Source: an uncultured Flavobacteriales bacterium (GTDB lineage Bacteria; Bacteroidota; Bacteroidia; Flavobacteriales_C; GCA-002722245). Taken from it: a DNA stretch of 44,537 nucleotides. The notes beneath the pieces are model-generated. The model had not been told where the DNA came from. It made no database searches and saw nothing but the letters and a program-made list of their open reading frames with translations. Below, in pieces: positions 10,136 to 19,831 of the stretch (position 1 is the stretch's first letter; each line of letters begins with the position of its first letter). The stretch is taken from contig CAJJCC010000012.1 of assembly GCA_905182585.1 (NCBI GenBank), positions 1 through 44,537 of the forward strand, given 5' to 3'. Both the position numbers and the translations under genes were made by a program.

Positions 10136-11215
10136 TTACTTGTGCAAAGCATACCCCATAGACAATCCGAACAACCAACCATTGTTATCAGGAATCGCAT
10201 ATAAATTAACTGGAATATTCATATTACCGGCTTTAAAGCTTTTTCCTACTGCCCAAACCCAACCGGCTTGTAACAAATACTTCCCTCTATCATCTAACCT
10301 TCTAACAAATTTCCCTTCAAAGCTTGACGCGTCTGATTTTAACACCCATTCACCATCTACCATAGCACCAAGCGCCGCTTTTTTAAATCTGAATATCGGA
10401 CCAAAGCCTACTTCGATTCCATATTTCGAACTTCTAAAACCATTCAAGAATGATGCTGCTGGAATTGCCATTTGTTGATCTAATCCTGTTAAAGAGAAAT
10501 TTATTTGCATTACTGCTTGAACTGCTCCGGTATATAAATATGATTTTTCATATTGGTATCCAATCACAGTCATAAAGGCCTCTTTTCCAAAACCTCCTGC
10601 TTCGCTACTTGTTAAAACTTCTTTATTTACACCCGTTACATAAGATCCACCAAACCTTGGTCCTGATAAGTTATAAGGCTTAATTCTTGGCCCTTCTAAT
10701 TCGGCGTTTTTAGCGATATCAAAATCAAATACTGCCTTATCATCTATTCGTATTTTTTTTGAAAACAATCCTTTAACGGACATCTCCATGAACTTCCAGA
10801 TGTACTCACCGTCATGTAGGTATTCTGAATAATCACTATCAACGACTTTTGCAGTTTTTGGGTCAATTAATCTTAAGTGAATTGACAGTTTTTCTCCTGT
10901 TAGTTCAGCGGAACCAGACAATACATAATCAACCTCTAAACCTAACCCTATTTCTGATAAACACTTTACTCCAAAACACTTGTTTTCAGCACTTACTTTT
11001 GATTGGGTTAATTCTGCAACGGTGTATTTATCAACTACAACTAATGTATCCAGTTTTCTAATTTCCGAGGTTACCATCGATAAATATTGCGCTTCTTTAT
11101 AATTTGAGCCAATAACATCAAAGTTTACAATGGCGATTGTTTCTTTTGCCATTAAACCAATTTGAACTAAACATAAACAAACTACTATCCCCAATTTACT
11201 TCTTAACTTTTTCAT
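10136..11215 (-). CDS. Secreted protein with TolB/CsgG-like N-terminal fold, hypothetical
   Basis: ORF extends to 11287 but an internal Met gives the signal peptide MKKLRSKLGIVVCLCLVQIGLMA. TIAIVNFDVIGSNYKEAQYLSMVTSEIRKLDTLVVVDKYTVAEL resembles the TolB-N/CsgG type; the C-terminal half is beta-rich. Confidence 0.7.
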   Translation of the reverse strand: MKKLRSKLGIVVCLCLVQIGLMAKETIAIVNFDVIGSNYKEAQYLSMVTSEIRKLDTLVVVDKYTVAELTQSKVSAENKCFGVKCLSEIGLGLEVDYVLSGSAELTGEKLSIHLRLIDPKTAKVVDSDYSEYLHDGEYIWKFMEMSVKGLFSKKIRIDDKAVFDFDIAKNAELEGPRIKPYNLSGPRFGGSYVTGVNKEVLTSSEAGGFGKEAFMTVIGYQYEKSYLYTGAVQAVMQINFSLTGLDQQMAIPAASFLNGFRSSKYGIEVGFGPIFRFKKAALGAMVDGEWVLKSDASSFEGKFVRRLDDRGKYLLQAGWVWAVGKSFKAGNMNIPVNLYAIPDNNGWLFGLSMGYALHK

Positions 11216-11341
11216 ATCTATTGATTTTAAGTATAGATCAAAGTTGGGACTATTGTGAAGTAAAAAGTAATTGAATTTCGAAATCAAAAAACTGAAATTT
11301 GCAAAAAATGCAAATCAATAAGACGATTTTAAAAAAGAAAT

Positions 11342-12499
11342 TTATTTTGTAATACAGCCGATATACTTAGAAATAATAATCCGCTGAATTTCCGAGGTTC
11401 CTTCACCTATTTGTAACATTCGTTGGTCTCTATAAAACCTTTCAATAGGGTACTCCTTAATTAAACCATATCCGCCATGGATTTGAACCGCCTCGTCCGC
11501 AACCTCTTTGGCTATTTCAGAGCTGTATAATTTGCACATTGCTGCTTCGATTGAGAATCTCTGATTATTGTCTTTTAACCAGCAAGCTTTATAAAGCATC
11601 GTTCTGGCTAACTCAATTTTCATATGCATGTCTGCAAGTTTAAAAGAAATCACTTGATGATTGGAAATTGACTTGCCAAATTGCTTACGATTTTTCGCAT
11701 AATTTAAAGCCATTTCATAAGCTCCTTGTGCCAAACCTACTCCAATTGCCGATATTCCAAGTTTTCCCGAATCCAAAGATTTAAGCATGATTTTTGATCC
11801 ATTTCCTTTAGTGCCCAAAATGTTTTCTTTTGGTACTAGGCAATCATTAAAATAAAGTTGTGATGTATTTGTTGCTCTCCACATCATTTTATCATGAATT
11901 GTTTCTGCAGAAAACCCCTTTGTTCCTTTTTCTACAATAATTGTTGAAAATTCTTTTTTACCGTTATTTATTCCAGTAACTGTTTGCAGTGTTACCCCCC
12001 GAGTGATTGAAGTGTTTCCATTTGTTATAAATGTTTTGGACCCATTTATTTTCCAGTATTTCCCCGCATCTTCAGCCTTCGTTATGCTGTTTCTTGAATC
12101 AGAACCAGAGTTCGGTTCCGTTAAGGCAAAGGCCCAAATTTGATTTCCTGAACACAAATCAGATAAATATTTTTCTTTCTGTTCTTGAGTTCCGTGGTGA
12201 AATATTGGATCAATTCCAAGTGAATTATGGACCGACAAAATTCCAGCCTGAGAGCTATCAACTCTTGCAATTTCCTCTAGAGCTATAATAAAAGACAGAG
12301 AATCTAACCCTTGCCCACCGTACTCTTGAGGAATACACATCCCAAACAAGCCCATTTCTCCCATCCTCTTAGTTAAGTAAGGAGAAAACTTTTCGTCCCG
12401 ATCAAGCTGATAAGCCTGCGGCGCAATTTCTTTCTCGGCAAATTCACGAATAGATTGTCTGATTAATTCATGTTCATTATTTAAAAATGGATTTTTCAT
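11342..12499 (-). CDS. Acyl-CoA dehydrogenase
   Basis: IWAFALTEPNSGSDSRN, RKQFGKSISNHQVISFKLADMH, VQIHGGYGLIKEYPIERFYRDQRMLQIGEGTSEIQRIIIS: canonical ACAD signatures. Confidence 0.97.
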   Translation of the reverse strand: MKNPFLNNEHELIRQSIREFAEKEIAPQAYQLDRDEKFSPYLTKRMGEMGLFGMCIPQEYGGQGLDSLSFIIALEEIARVDSSQAGILSVHNSLGIDPIFHHGTQEQKEKYLSDLCSGNQIWAFALTEPNSGSDSRNSITKAEDAGKYWKINGSKTFITNGNTSITRGVTLQTVTGINNGKKEFSTIIVEKGTKGFSAETIHDKMMWRATNTSQLYFNDCLVPKENILGTKGNGSKIMLKSLDSGKLGISAIGVGLAQGAYEMALNYAKNRKQFGKSISNHQVISFKLADMHMKIELARTMLYKACWLKDNNQRFSIEAAMCKLYSSEIAKEVADEAVQIHGGYGLIKEYPIERFYRDQRMLQIGEGTSEIQRIIISKYIGCITK

Positions 12500-12502
12500 A
12501 AA

Positions 12503-13813
12503 TTATATTTTTTTTAAAAACGGAATTATGGGTCCATACAAATGGTGAAAACCCAACTTCATAACGGAATTAACATCCTTATCATGAAAGGCTATACCAT
12601 CAGCAACTAAGTCTTTTCCAATTTTATTACAAACCTTTAAATATTCAACGGCAATTTTTGCTGCCACACCATTAGATTTAGACAAATCAACAAAATGATT
12701 AGATAATATGGCATCCATATTCTTTGCCCCTCTTAATTCTCTCCATGTTAAATTTACGAGTTCATCAAAATTTAATTGATTAAAATTGCTGTAATTTATA
12801 CCATTAAACACACCTACGATTTCACCTAATTCATATTTAAAATTTCCATTTTTTACTTTACCGTTGTTGTCCTGACCTCCAATAATGTTTTGTTCTAATA
12901 AATGCTTTAATAAAGCGTTATTAAAGTGCTCGTTTTTAAAATCATTTTCCATAATATCCATTATAGATTTACAGACATTTATACCTACGTAATCAACAAC
13001 TTCAAAAATACCCATAGGTCTGATAAGTAATTTCTTCGTAATTTCATTTACCAAAAAAACAGCATTTATCAAACCTTTTTCAAGCGCTAAACTTTCCACT
13101 AGTCCAATGGCATAGGAGACTTCCCTAATAAAAACACCGTTTCCTATAAAACCGGTGAAATCTGGAGCGTTTACAACGGTTTTATTTAAGCTTTTTGCCA
13201 ATTCCTGAGCAATTAATTCAAGCTCTTTTAGACAATTATCCGTTTTAATTATCTCTAATAGTTTTTGAACGGGAGGTGGGTTGTAAAAGTGGAATCCTAT
13301 TACCCTTCCTTTAACATTGGCTTTTTGCTCAATACTCTTTATAGGAATAGATGAAGTATTCGTAAAATAAAAAGGGTTTACAGTTGTTATTGCCTCTATT
13401 TTACACATCAATTCCGCCTTTAAGTCAATGCTTTCTGCAACAGCTTCAAAAATTAATGCTGCTTCTTTTGCCGACTCAATAGAAGTACTTGTTTTAATAC
13501 ATTTTAAAACATCCTCAGTGTATTTTTTGAAATAAACTTCCTTTGAGCCTTCGTCAGGTTCTCCAGAATATATTTCGATTATCTGAGAAAAATTCTTTTC
13601 GGAAAACTTTGCTAACTGTACTTCTAAGTAACTTATCATGTTTTTTAATCCCGTCTCAGATACGTCTATAGCGAGCAATTCAAACTTAATTCCTTTTTTA
13701 AAGTTAAGCTTGAAAAAATATTGAGCCATTAAAAATACAATCCCTCTCCCCATTTTTCCTGAAGCGCCTAAAACACATATGTTTTTAAATTCACTTAAAG
13801 TTTTACCGCTCAT
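12503..13813 (-). CDS. 3-hydroxyacyl-CoA dehydrogenase family protein
   Basis: VLGASGKMGRGIVFLMAQ Rossmann loop, FEAVAESIDLKAEL, TNTSSIPI, VIGFHFYNPPPVQKLLEII, FTGFIGNGV; 3 bp upstream of the ACAD gene. Confidence 0.9.
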   Translation of the reverse strand: MSGKTLSEFKNICVLGASGKMGRGIVFLMAQYFFKLNFKKGIKFELLAIDVSETGLKNMISYLEVQLAKFSEKNFSQIIEIYSGEPDEGSKEVYFKKYTEDVLKCIKTSTSIESAKEAALIFEAVAESIDLKAELMCKIEAITTVNPFYFTNTSSIPIKSIEQKANVKGRVIGFHFYNPPPVQKLLEIIKTDNCLKELELIAQELAKSLNKTVVNAPDFTGFIGNGVFIREVSYAIGLVESLALEKGLINAVFLVNEITKKLLIRPMGIFEVVDYVGINVCKSIMDIMENDFKNEHFNNALLKHLLEQNIIGGQDNNGKVKNGNFKYELGEIVGVFNGINYSNFNQLNFDELVNLTWRELRGAKNMDAILSNHFVDLSKSNGVAAKIAVEYLKVCNKIGKDLVADGIAFHDKDVNSVMKLGFHHLYGPIIPFLKKI

Positions 13814-13858
13814 AAGCCAGGTGATTATATACTTTGATTACGCAAAAACACGTACTTA

Positions 13859-13947
13859 GTTATCCTATAACATTGATTCAAGGACGTTATTGGAAACAAG
13901 ATTGACTTTTTTTACGTTATTTATAACAGTTTAGTAATAGCCATAAC
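13859..13947. promoter_or_regulatory. Cluster of GTTAT/ATAAC half-sites in the divergent promoter region
   Basis: GTTAT-CCT-ATAAC (13859-13871), GTTAT (13886-13890), GTTAT-TT-ATAAC (13916-13927), ATAAC (13943-13947). Confidence 0.45.
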
Positions 13948-13956
13948 ACCCAAAAA

Positions 13957-14835
13957 ATGCTAGTAAAAGAATTAAGAGCGCAATTCAAAAGGAAAATCCT
14001 TTCAAATGGAGTACTTCTTCCGGGGGCTTACAATGCTTTAACCGCAATGCAAATTGAACAAACCGGTTTTGAAGGCGCTTACATCTCAGGCGCAGCACTA
14101 TCTGCTAGTGCAGGACTTCCTGACATAGGGCTACTTACGCTGAGTGAATTTTCTTTTTTTATTAAATATATAACGCAAGCTGTAAAAATCCCTTGCATTG
14201 CAGATTGCGACACTGGGTTTGGTGATGTGATTAACGTTTCTAGAACCGTTAAAGAAATGGAGAGCATTGGTGTTTGTGGAATTCATATAGAAGATCAAAT
14301 GATGCCTAAAAGATGTGGTCATTTAGAAGGAAAAAAATTAATTTCTTCGGATGAAATGATCCAAAAAATACAAGCAGCTTGTATAAGTAGAGAAGATGAT
14401 AATTTTTTAATTATCGCAAGAACAGATGCAAGGTCGGTTCATGGAATTGACGAAGCTATCAATAGAGCCAATTTATATATTGAGGCTGGAGCAGATGCAA
14501 TCTTTCCTGAAGCATTGAAATCTAAAGAAGAATTTGAGTTGTTTGCCCAAAAAGTAAATTTCCCACTGCTTGCAAATATGACAGAGTTTGGTGTTTCTCC
14601 TTTATTTAATGCTGAAGAACTATTTTCGATGGGCTACAAAATAATTATTTATCCTGTAACTGCTCTGAGGGTTACCATGAAAAACACACAATCATTATTT
14701 GAAGAAATTAAAAAAAATGGGAGTCAATTAGAATACTTAAACAAGATGCAAACTAGAAACGAACTTTATGATTTACTCAAATATGATTCATATGCAGAAC
14801 TTGACAGTAAAGTAGCTAATTATAAAATTAAATAG
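13957..14835 (+). CDS. prpB: Methylisocitrate lyase
   Basis: PGAYNALTAMQIEQTGFEGAYISGAALSAS, IADCDTGFGDVINVSRTVKEME, GIHIEDQMMPKRCGHLEGKKLI; followed by prpC and prpD. Confidence 0.95.
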   Translation: MLVKELRAQFKRKILSNGVLLPGAYNALTAMQIEQTGFEGAYISGAALSASAGLPDIGLLTLSEFSFFIKYITQAVKIPCIADCDTGFGDVINVSRTVKEMESIGVCGIHIEDQMMPKRCGHLEGKKLISSDEMIQKIQAACISREDDNFLIIARTDARSVHGIDEAINRANLYIEAGADAIFPEALKSKEEFELFAQKVNFPLLANMTEFGVSPLFNAEELFSMGYKIIIYPVTALRVTMKNTQSLFEEIKKNGSQLEYLNKMQTRNELYDLLKYDSYAELDSKVANYKIK

Positions 14836-14836
14836 T

Positions 14837-15964
14837 ATGAGAGCAAATAAAGGTTTAGCAGGTTTAATTGCTGGTGATACGGCAATTTCTAAAGTTGATG
14901 TCTCAACAAGCAGTTTATGGTACAGAGGTTACGATATAAATGAATTATGCGAAAAAACCTCCTTTTTAGAAGTCGCCTATTTACTACTGCACAACGACTT
15001 ACCAAATATAGCACAACTTAAAAGTTTTGAAGAATTCGAAAAAGAAAATAGAGACATTCCTGATATACTCTACGACTTATTTAAAAGCGCCCCAAAATAT
15101 GGGCATCCGATGGACCTATTAAACCAAAGTGTCTCAATTTTAGGAACTGTTGATGAAAAAAATATTTTAGGAACTAATTCACAAGAAGAAAATCTGATTA
15201 AATCGATGCTTCTTATCTCTAAAATGCCAACTGTTGTTGCTAATAGTTATAGATTATCGCAAGGCTTAAAGGCTGTTAAACCGGATAAAAACCTTTCCTA
15301 TTCGGAAAACTTTCTTTCAATGATTCTCGGAAAAGAAGTTAAGGATAGTTTGTCCGTTAAAACATTTGACACATCAATGATCTTATATGCTGAGCATGGT
15401 TACAACGCCTCCACTTTTTCTGCTCGAGTAACTGCCGCAACACTTAGCGACCTTTACAGTGCTGTCTCTACAGCTATTGGCACGCTCAAAGGACCTCTGC
15501 ACGGGGGTGCAAACGAACAAGTTATGTATATGCTTAAAGAGATAGGTTCTGCGGATAGGGCGGAAAAAATTACGCTAGAAAAAATTAGAAATAAAGAAAA
15601 AATTATGGGGTTTGGCCACCGATTATACAGAACGGGAGATTCCAGAACTGGCGTTATGAAAAGACTTGGAAAAGAACTTGCTACTAAATTTGATGTTTCT
15701 ATTTGGCATGATATATCAGATATAATGGAGAAAACAATGATTGAAAAAAAAGATATTTACCCTAATCTCGACTTTCCTGCCGCTTCAGCATACTACCTTC
15801 TTGGTATTCCTATTGAACTTTATACTCCAATATTCGCGGCATCAAGAGTAACGGGGTGGGCAGCCCATATAATTGAGCAACATAATGACAATAGATTAAT
15901 AAGGCCTAGTTGTGACTACGTAGGGCCGAGCGCTAGAAATGTTCAATCTATTCTAAAAAGATAA
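14837..15964 (+). CDS. prpC: 2-methylcitrate synthase
   Basis: [61 protein letters not shown] citrate-synthase-family signatures. Confidence 0.95.
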   Translation: MRANKGLAGLIAGDTAISKVDVSTSSLWYRGYDINELCEKTSFLEVAYLLLHNDLPNIAQLKSFEEFEKENRDIPDILYDLFKSAPKYGHPMDLLNQSVSILGTVDEKNILGTNSQEENLIKSMLLISKMPTVVANSYRLSQGLKAVKPDKNLSYSENFLSMILGKEVKDSLSVKTFDTSMILYAEHGYNASTFSARVTAATLSDLYSAVSTAIGTLKGPLHGGANEQVMYMLKEIGSADRAEKITLEKIRNKEKIMGFGHRLYRTGDSRTGVMKRLGKELATKFDVSIWHDISDIMEKTMIEKKDIYPNLDFPAASAYYLLGIPIELYTPIFAASRVTGWAAHIIEQHNDNRLIRPSCDYVGPSARNVQSILKR

Positions 15965-15969
15965 TTATA

Positions 15970-17376
15970 ATGCAAGACAAAACGGATAAAATAATTAGAG
16001 AAATTGCGGACTATGTACTTAATTCAAAAATTGAAAGTGATGAGGCATATAAAATTGCTCATTATAATGTTTTAGATGCATTAGGTTGCGGAATATTCGC
16101 TTTACAGTTTCCTGCCTGTACTAAACTTCTCGGGCCTATTGTTCCGAATATTAAAATTGAAAATGGTGCGCGTGTTCCAGGTACTGATTATATCTTAGAT
16201 CCAGTCACTGCTGCTTTTAATATTGGATGCACAATAAGATGGTTAGATTATAATGATACATGGTTAGCGGAGGAATGGGGTCACCCATCAGATAATTTTG
16301 GTGGGATTTTAGCGCTTGCAGATTACATTTCTCAACAAAACGAACGTTCTTTCACGATGAAAGAAGTCTTAACATTAATGATAAAAGCGCATGAAATCCA
16401 AGGCATTTTAGCGCTTAGTAATAGTTTTAATAGGGTGGGAATAGACCATGTTATTTTAGTTAAAATTGCGACAACTGCTGTTGCCACAAAAATGCTAGGA
16501 GGTACAGATAAACAAATTATGAATGCGATCTCAAATGCATGGATAGATGGACACAGCTTAAGAACTTATCGTCACGCACCCAACACTGGTTCTAGAAAAT
16601 CTTGGGCTGCAGGTGATGCAACAAGCCGCGGAGTTTATCTTGCCCTAATGGCTATGAAAGGTGAAATGGGTTATGAAACCGCTCTTTCTGCACCAAAATG
16701 GGGATTTGAAGATGTTTTGTTTAAATCAAACAAAATCACACTGGAACGTCCGCTCACATCATACGTAATGGAAAACATACTTTTTAAAATCTCTTTCCCG
16801 GCAGAATTCCACGCGCAATCTGCAGTTGAAGCGGCTATAATATTAAATAAAAAACATTGTAGTGCATTGAGTGAGGTAGAAAAGATTGTTATTTACACCC
16901 AAGAACCAGCAATAAGAATAATAGATAAAAAAGGACCTTTAAAAAACCCAGCAGACAGAGACCACTGTTTACAATATATGGTCGCTGCGTCCTTGCTGAA
17001 AGGCGATTTAAAAGCAGAATATTATGAAGATGATTTTGCAGAAAACCCTTTAATTGATTCGCTAAGAGAAAAGATGGTCGTTCTTGAAGATAAAGCATAC
17101 AGTAAATCATATTTGGACCCTAACGAAAGGTCAATCGCCAATGCTGTACAATTAATTTTTAAAGATTATAAATCAGAAAAAGTAGAAGTTTTATATCCTA
17201 TTGGTCACAAAAATAGGCGCAATGAAGGGATTCCGGAATTAATCAAAAAATATAACACGAACATAAAACGTCATTATCAAGGAGAAAAACTAAAAAACAT
17301 TCTTGATCTTATTCAATCATACGATCAATTTTCAAAAATGAGTATAACGGACTTTATGCAACTTGTTGCTTCTTAA
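15970..17376 (+). CDS. prpD: 2-methylcitrate dehydratase
   Basis: [76 protein letters not shown]: PrpD family. Confidence 0.95.
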   Translation: MQDKTDKIIREIADYVLNSKIESDEAYKIAHYNVLDALGCGIFALQFPACTKLLGPIVPNIKIENGARVPGTDYILDPVTAAFNIGCTIRWLDYNDTWLAEEWGHPSDNFGGILALADYISQQNERSFTMKEVLTLMIKAHEIQGILALSNSFNRVGIDHVILVKIATTAVATKMLGGTDKQIMNAISNAWIDGHSLRTYRHAPNTGSRKSWAAGDATSRGVYLALMAMKGEMGYETALSAPKWGFEDVLFKSNKITLERPLTSYVMENILFKISFPAEFHAQSAVEAAIILNKKHCSALSEVEKIVIYTQEPAIRIIDKKGPLKNPADRDHCLQYMVAASLLKGDLKAEYYEDDFAENPLIDSLREKMVVLEDKAYSKSYLDPNERSIANAVQLIFKDYKSEKVEVLYPIGHKNRRNEGIPELIKKYNTNIKRHYQGEKLKNILDLIQSYDQFSKMSITDFMQLVAS

Positions 17377-17379
17377 CTA

Positions 17380-17784
17380 TTAAGTAAAAACCAATAAAAT
17401 AATTATTGTTATCAAAACACTCACAACAAGTAATTGAGTAATGATTCCTAGCGATCTTAAAATGGGGATATTCCTTAATAATTTTTGAAATTCGTCAATA
17501 CCTGTAGGGCTTGGGGTAATGTCTCGCATTGGCACTAGCTCATGCACGGCAAGCAGTACATATGCGTCATAAGCTTGAGATTTTTTCGTAAACAACCTAA
17601 CACCTCCATTGGTTCCAATATTCGCCATTAATGCAACTCCTTCATTAAAACGCGCAGAATAAGAGTTGTTCAAATGGGCAAAAAAACCATTTTCTTCAAG
17701 CAATATCTTAGCTTGTTCAGCTTTGATGTCGGTATTGAAAGTCCATAATAACGAAAAACCTTTATCTTCCGAATCAAGCGACAT
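17380..17784 (-). CDS. Small membrane protein with DUF2007-like N-terminus
   Basis: ORF; TDIKAEQAKILLEENGFFAHLNN... pattern and a C-terminal TM helix (LLVVSVLITIIILLVF). Confidence 0.65.
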   Translation of the reverse strand: MSLDSEDKGFSLLWTFNTDIKAEQAKILLEENGFFAHLNNSYSARFNEGVALMANIGTNGGVRLFTKKSQAYDAYVLLAVHELVPMRDITPSPTGIDEFQKLLRNIPILRSLGIITQLLVVSVLITIIILLVFT

Positions 17785-17786
17785 AA

Positions 17787-19055
17787 TTAACCTATTGGTG
17801 TATCTGGATATAAGAAATTATTATACGGGTAACGTTTAATGTGAAGATCTCTAATTTTTTGATAAAGTGTATTTTTAAATTCATCCCAGTTGGTTTTCTT
17901 ACCAGCCGAAATAAACAAACAAGTGACATTATCATCTTTCGCCATCCATGTTTGTTTTAATTCTTCAAGTGAATAGTTTTCGTGGACTTTGGGTGTTAAA
18001 TCATCCGCTTCTTTCTCAACGTAATTATAAGCGTCAATTTTATTAAAAACCAACAAAGTAGGCTTATCTGTTGAATCAATCTCACCAATCGTTTGATTAA
18101 CAACATTTACTTGATCTTCAAAATTTGGATGCGCAATGTCAACAACATGAATCAATAAATCAGATTCTCTTACCTCATCCAACGTAGATTTAAAAGACTC
18201 AACTAATCCATGTGGTAGTTTTCGGATAAACCCAACAGTATCCGACAACAAAAACGGCAAATTCCCAACCACGACTTTTCTAACAGTAGTATCCAAAGTA
18301 GCAAACAATTTATTTTCTGCCAGTACATCACTTTTCCCGAGGGCATTCATAATAGTAGACTTACCAACATTGGTGTACCCTACTAATGAAGCACGAATCA
18401 TTTGTTCACGATTTCCCCTTTGCGTAGCTTTTTGTTTGTCAATTTTCTCTAATCGCTTCTTTAATAAAGCCATTCGATCACGTGCAATACGTCTATCTGT
18501 TTCAATTTCCGTTTCACCTGGACCACGCATACCAACCCCTCCTTTTTGACGGGAAAGGTGCGTCCATAAATTGGTTAATCGTGGTAATAAATATTGATAT
18601 TGTGCAAGTTCAACTTGTGTTTTTGCATGTGCTGTTTGTGCACGACGAGCAAAAATATCAAGTATTAAATTATTTCTATCTAATACTTTAACCTCTAATA
18701 ATTCTTCAATGTTCCTTAATTGAGATGGACTAAGTTCATCGTCAAAAATCACTGTCGTTATTTCATTTGCATCTACATAAATCTTCACCTCCTCCAACTT
18801 CCCTTTCCCAACAAAGGTTTTAGGGTGTGGATGCTCTAATTTTTGAACAAAACGAGTATTTACCACAACACCTGCAGTATCGGCTAAAAAAGCCAACTCG
18901 TCCAAATACTCATGTACCTGAACTTCAGATTGATTTTGTGAAATCACACCAACTAAAACAGCTAATTCAAGCTCCTTACTGGATAAATCATAAATCTTTT
19001 GTGGCCCTTTCTTTTCTCCCATTTTGCTTTTATTCAAGAGGTTTTTAAAGGACAA
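17787..19055 (-). CDS. hflX: GTPase HflX
   Basis: GPGETEIETDRR, SLVGYTNVGKSTIMNAL, DTVGFIRKLPHGLVESFKSTLDEV, NKIDAY. Confidence 0.97.
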   Translation of the reverse strand: MSFKNLLNKSKMGEKKGPQKIYDLSSKELELAVLVGVISQNQSEVQVHEYLDELAFLADTAGVVVNTRFVQKLEHPHPKTFVGKGKLEEVKIYVDANEITTVIFDDELSPSQLRNIEELLEVKVLDRNNLILDIFARRAQTAHAKTQVELAQYQYLLPRLTNLWTHLSRQKGGVGMRGPGETEIETDRRIARDRMALLKKRLEKIDKQKATQRGNREQMIRASLVGYTNVGKSTIMNALGKSDVLAENKLFATLDTTVRKVVVGNLPFLLSDTVGFIRKLPHGLVESFKSTLDEVRESDLLIHVVDIAHPNFEDQVNVVNQTIGEIDSTDKPTLLVFNKIDAYNYVEKEADDLTPKVHENYSLEELKQTWMAKDDNVTCLFISAGKKTNWDEFKNTLYQKIRDLHIKRYPYNNFLYPDTPIG

Positions 19056-19075
19056 AAAATGTTTTGCCCCTACTG

Positions 19076-19690
19076 TTACTTAGATTTTAACGTTAGTGCA
19101 TAATCACCAATCGCCTTTACCTCAACACTATCTAATGTTTTATAAGCATTCATGCTTTCTAAACCATCTGTAATAATATACCCTATTTGTAGAGCGGTCA
19201 TTTCAGTTGCCGTAAGATTCGCTGCTTTTCCTAATTGTTTTGCTCCACCAACACCGTGACATGTTGCACAGTTAGCTTCGTATAACGCTTTTCCGTAATT
19301 AGGATCTGTAGCAGGAATATCAACGTGAACTTCCTTCATGTTGTTTCCACTTTTTAAAGCCAATCCAATGGTTATAATAAATAAGACAGCACTTAGTAAC
19401 CCTAAAATTTTATTTTTCTTTTTAAATCCAATAATTGCTAAAGGAATAGCCGCTGCCATTGCCGTTAGCTTAATATGGAAGAAATAGTGTAAACCACCAC
19501 CCCTCATCGAAATCATAATAATACCAGTTACTAAAAACAACATCGTAATCACCATTTCCGGCACTTTTGTCTTTTTTCTATATCCATCAAATTTATCGCT
19601 ATTCGCAATTAACAAAATGGCTTTTATAAGCACTGAAATTACAAAAAGTGAGATCAATAAAATGTGTAAATGTTTTAATCCGGAATACAT
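19076..19690 (-). CDS. SirB2-like membrane domain fused to a c-type cytochrome domain
   Basis: Four predicted TM segments at the N-terminus (KHLHILLISLFVISVLIKAILL, HYFFHIKLTAMAAAIPLAI) then CATCHG heme motif and MNAY candidate Met ligand. Confidence 0.8.
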   Translation of the reverse strand: MYSGLKHLHILLISLFVISVLIKAILLIANSDKFDGYRKKTKVPEMVITMLFLVTGIIMISMRGGGLHYFFHIKLTAMAAAIPLAIIGFKKKNKILGLLSAVLFIITIGLALKSGNNMKEVHVDIPATDPNYGKALYEANCATCHGVGGAKQLGKAANLTATEMTALQIGYIITDGLESMNAYKTLDSVEVKAIGDYALTLKSK

Positions 19691-19819
19691 AAGTTGTCGA
19701 TTTTAATTCAAATTTATGAAAAAGGTTCGAGGGACTTGTTACAACTTACTATAAGTTGATATAAATAAAACAAATTAGCGTTTATCGCGAACCTCTTACT
19801 ATTGGGTAACTAAAGTGAT

Positions 19820-19827
19820 TATCTTTG
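19820..19827 (+). promoter_or_regulatory. TATCTTTG (-7 element of Bacteroidota type TANNTTTG) ahead of recJ
   Basis: TATCTTTG ends 4 bp before ATG 19832; upstream TTG at 19802-19804 with 15-bp spacing. Confidence 0.45.
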
Positions 19828-19831
19828 CTTC

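Noticed and set aside
10122-10478. 118-aa + strand ORF opposite the TolB-like gene
   Set aside because: Antisense to a gene with a clear signal peptide; begins next to the terminator; no recognisable domain.
14079-14322. Two overlapping antisense ORFs within prpB
   Set aside because: Both mirror the conserved PrpB active-site region; no promoter or RBS evidence.
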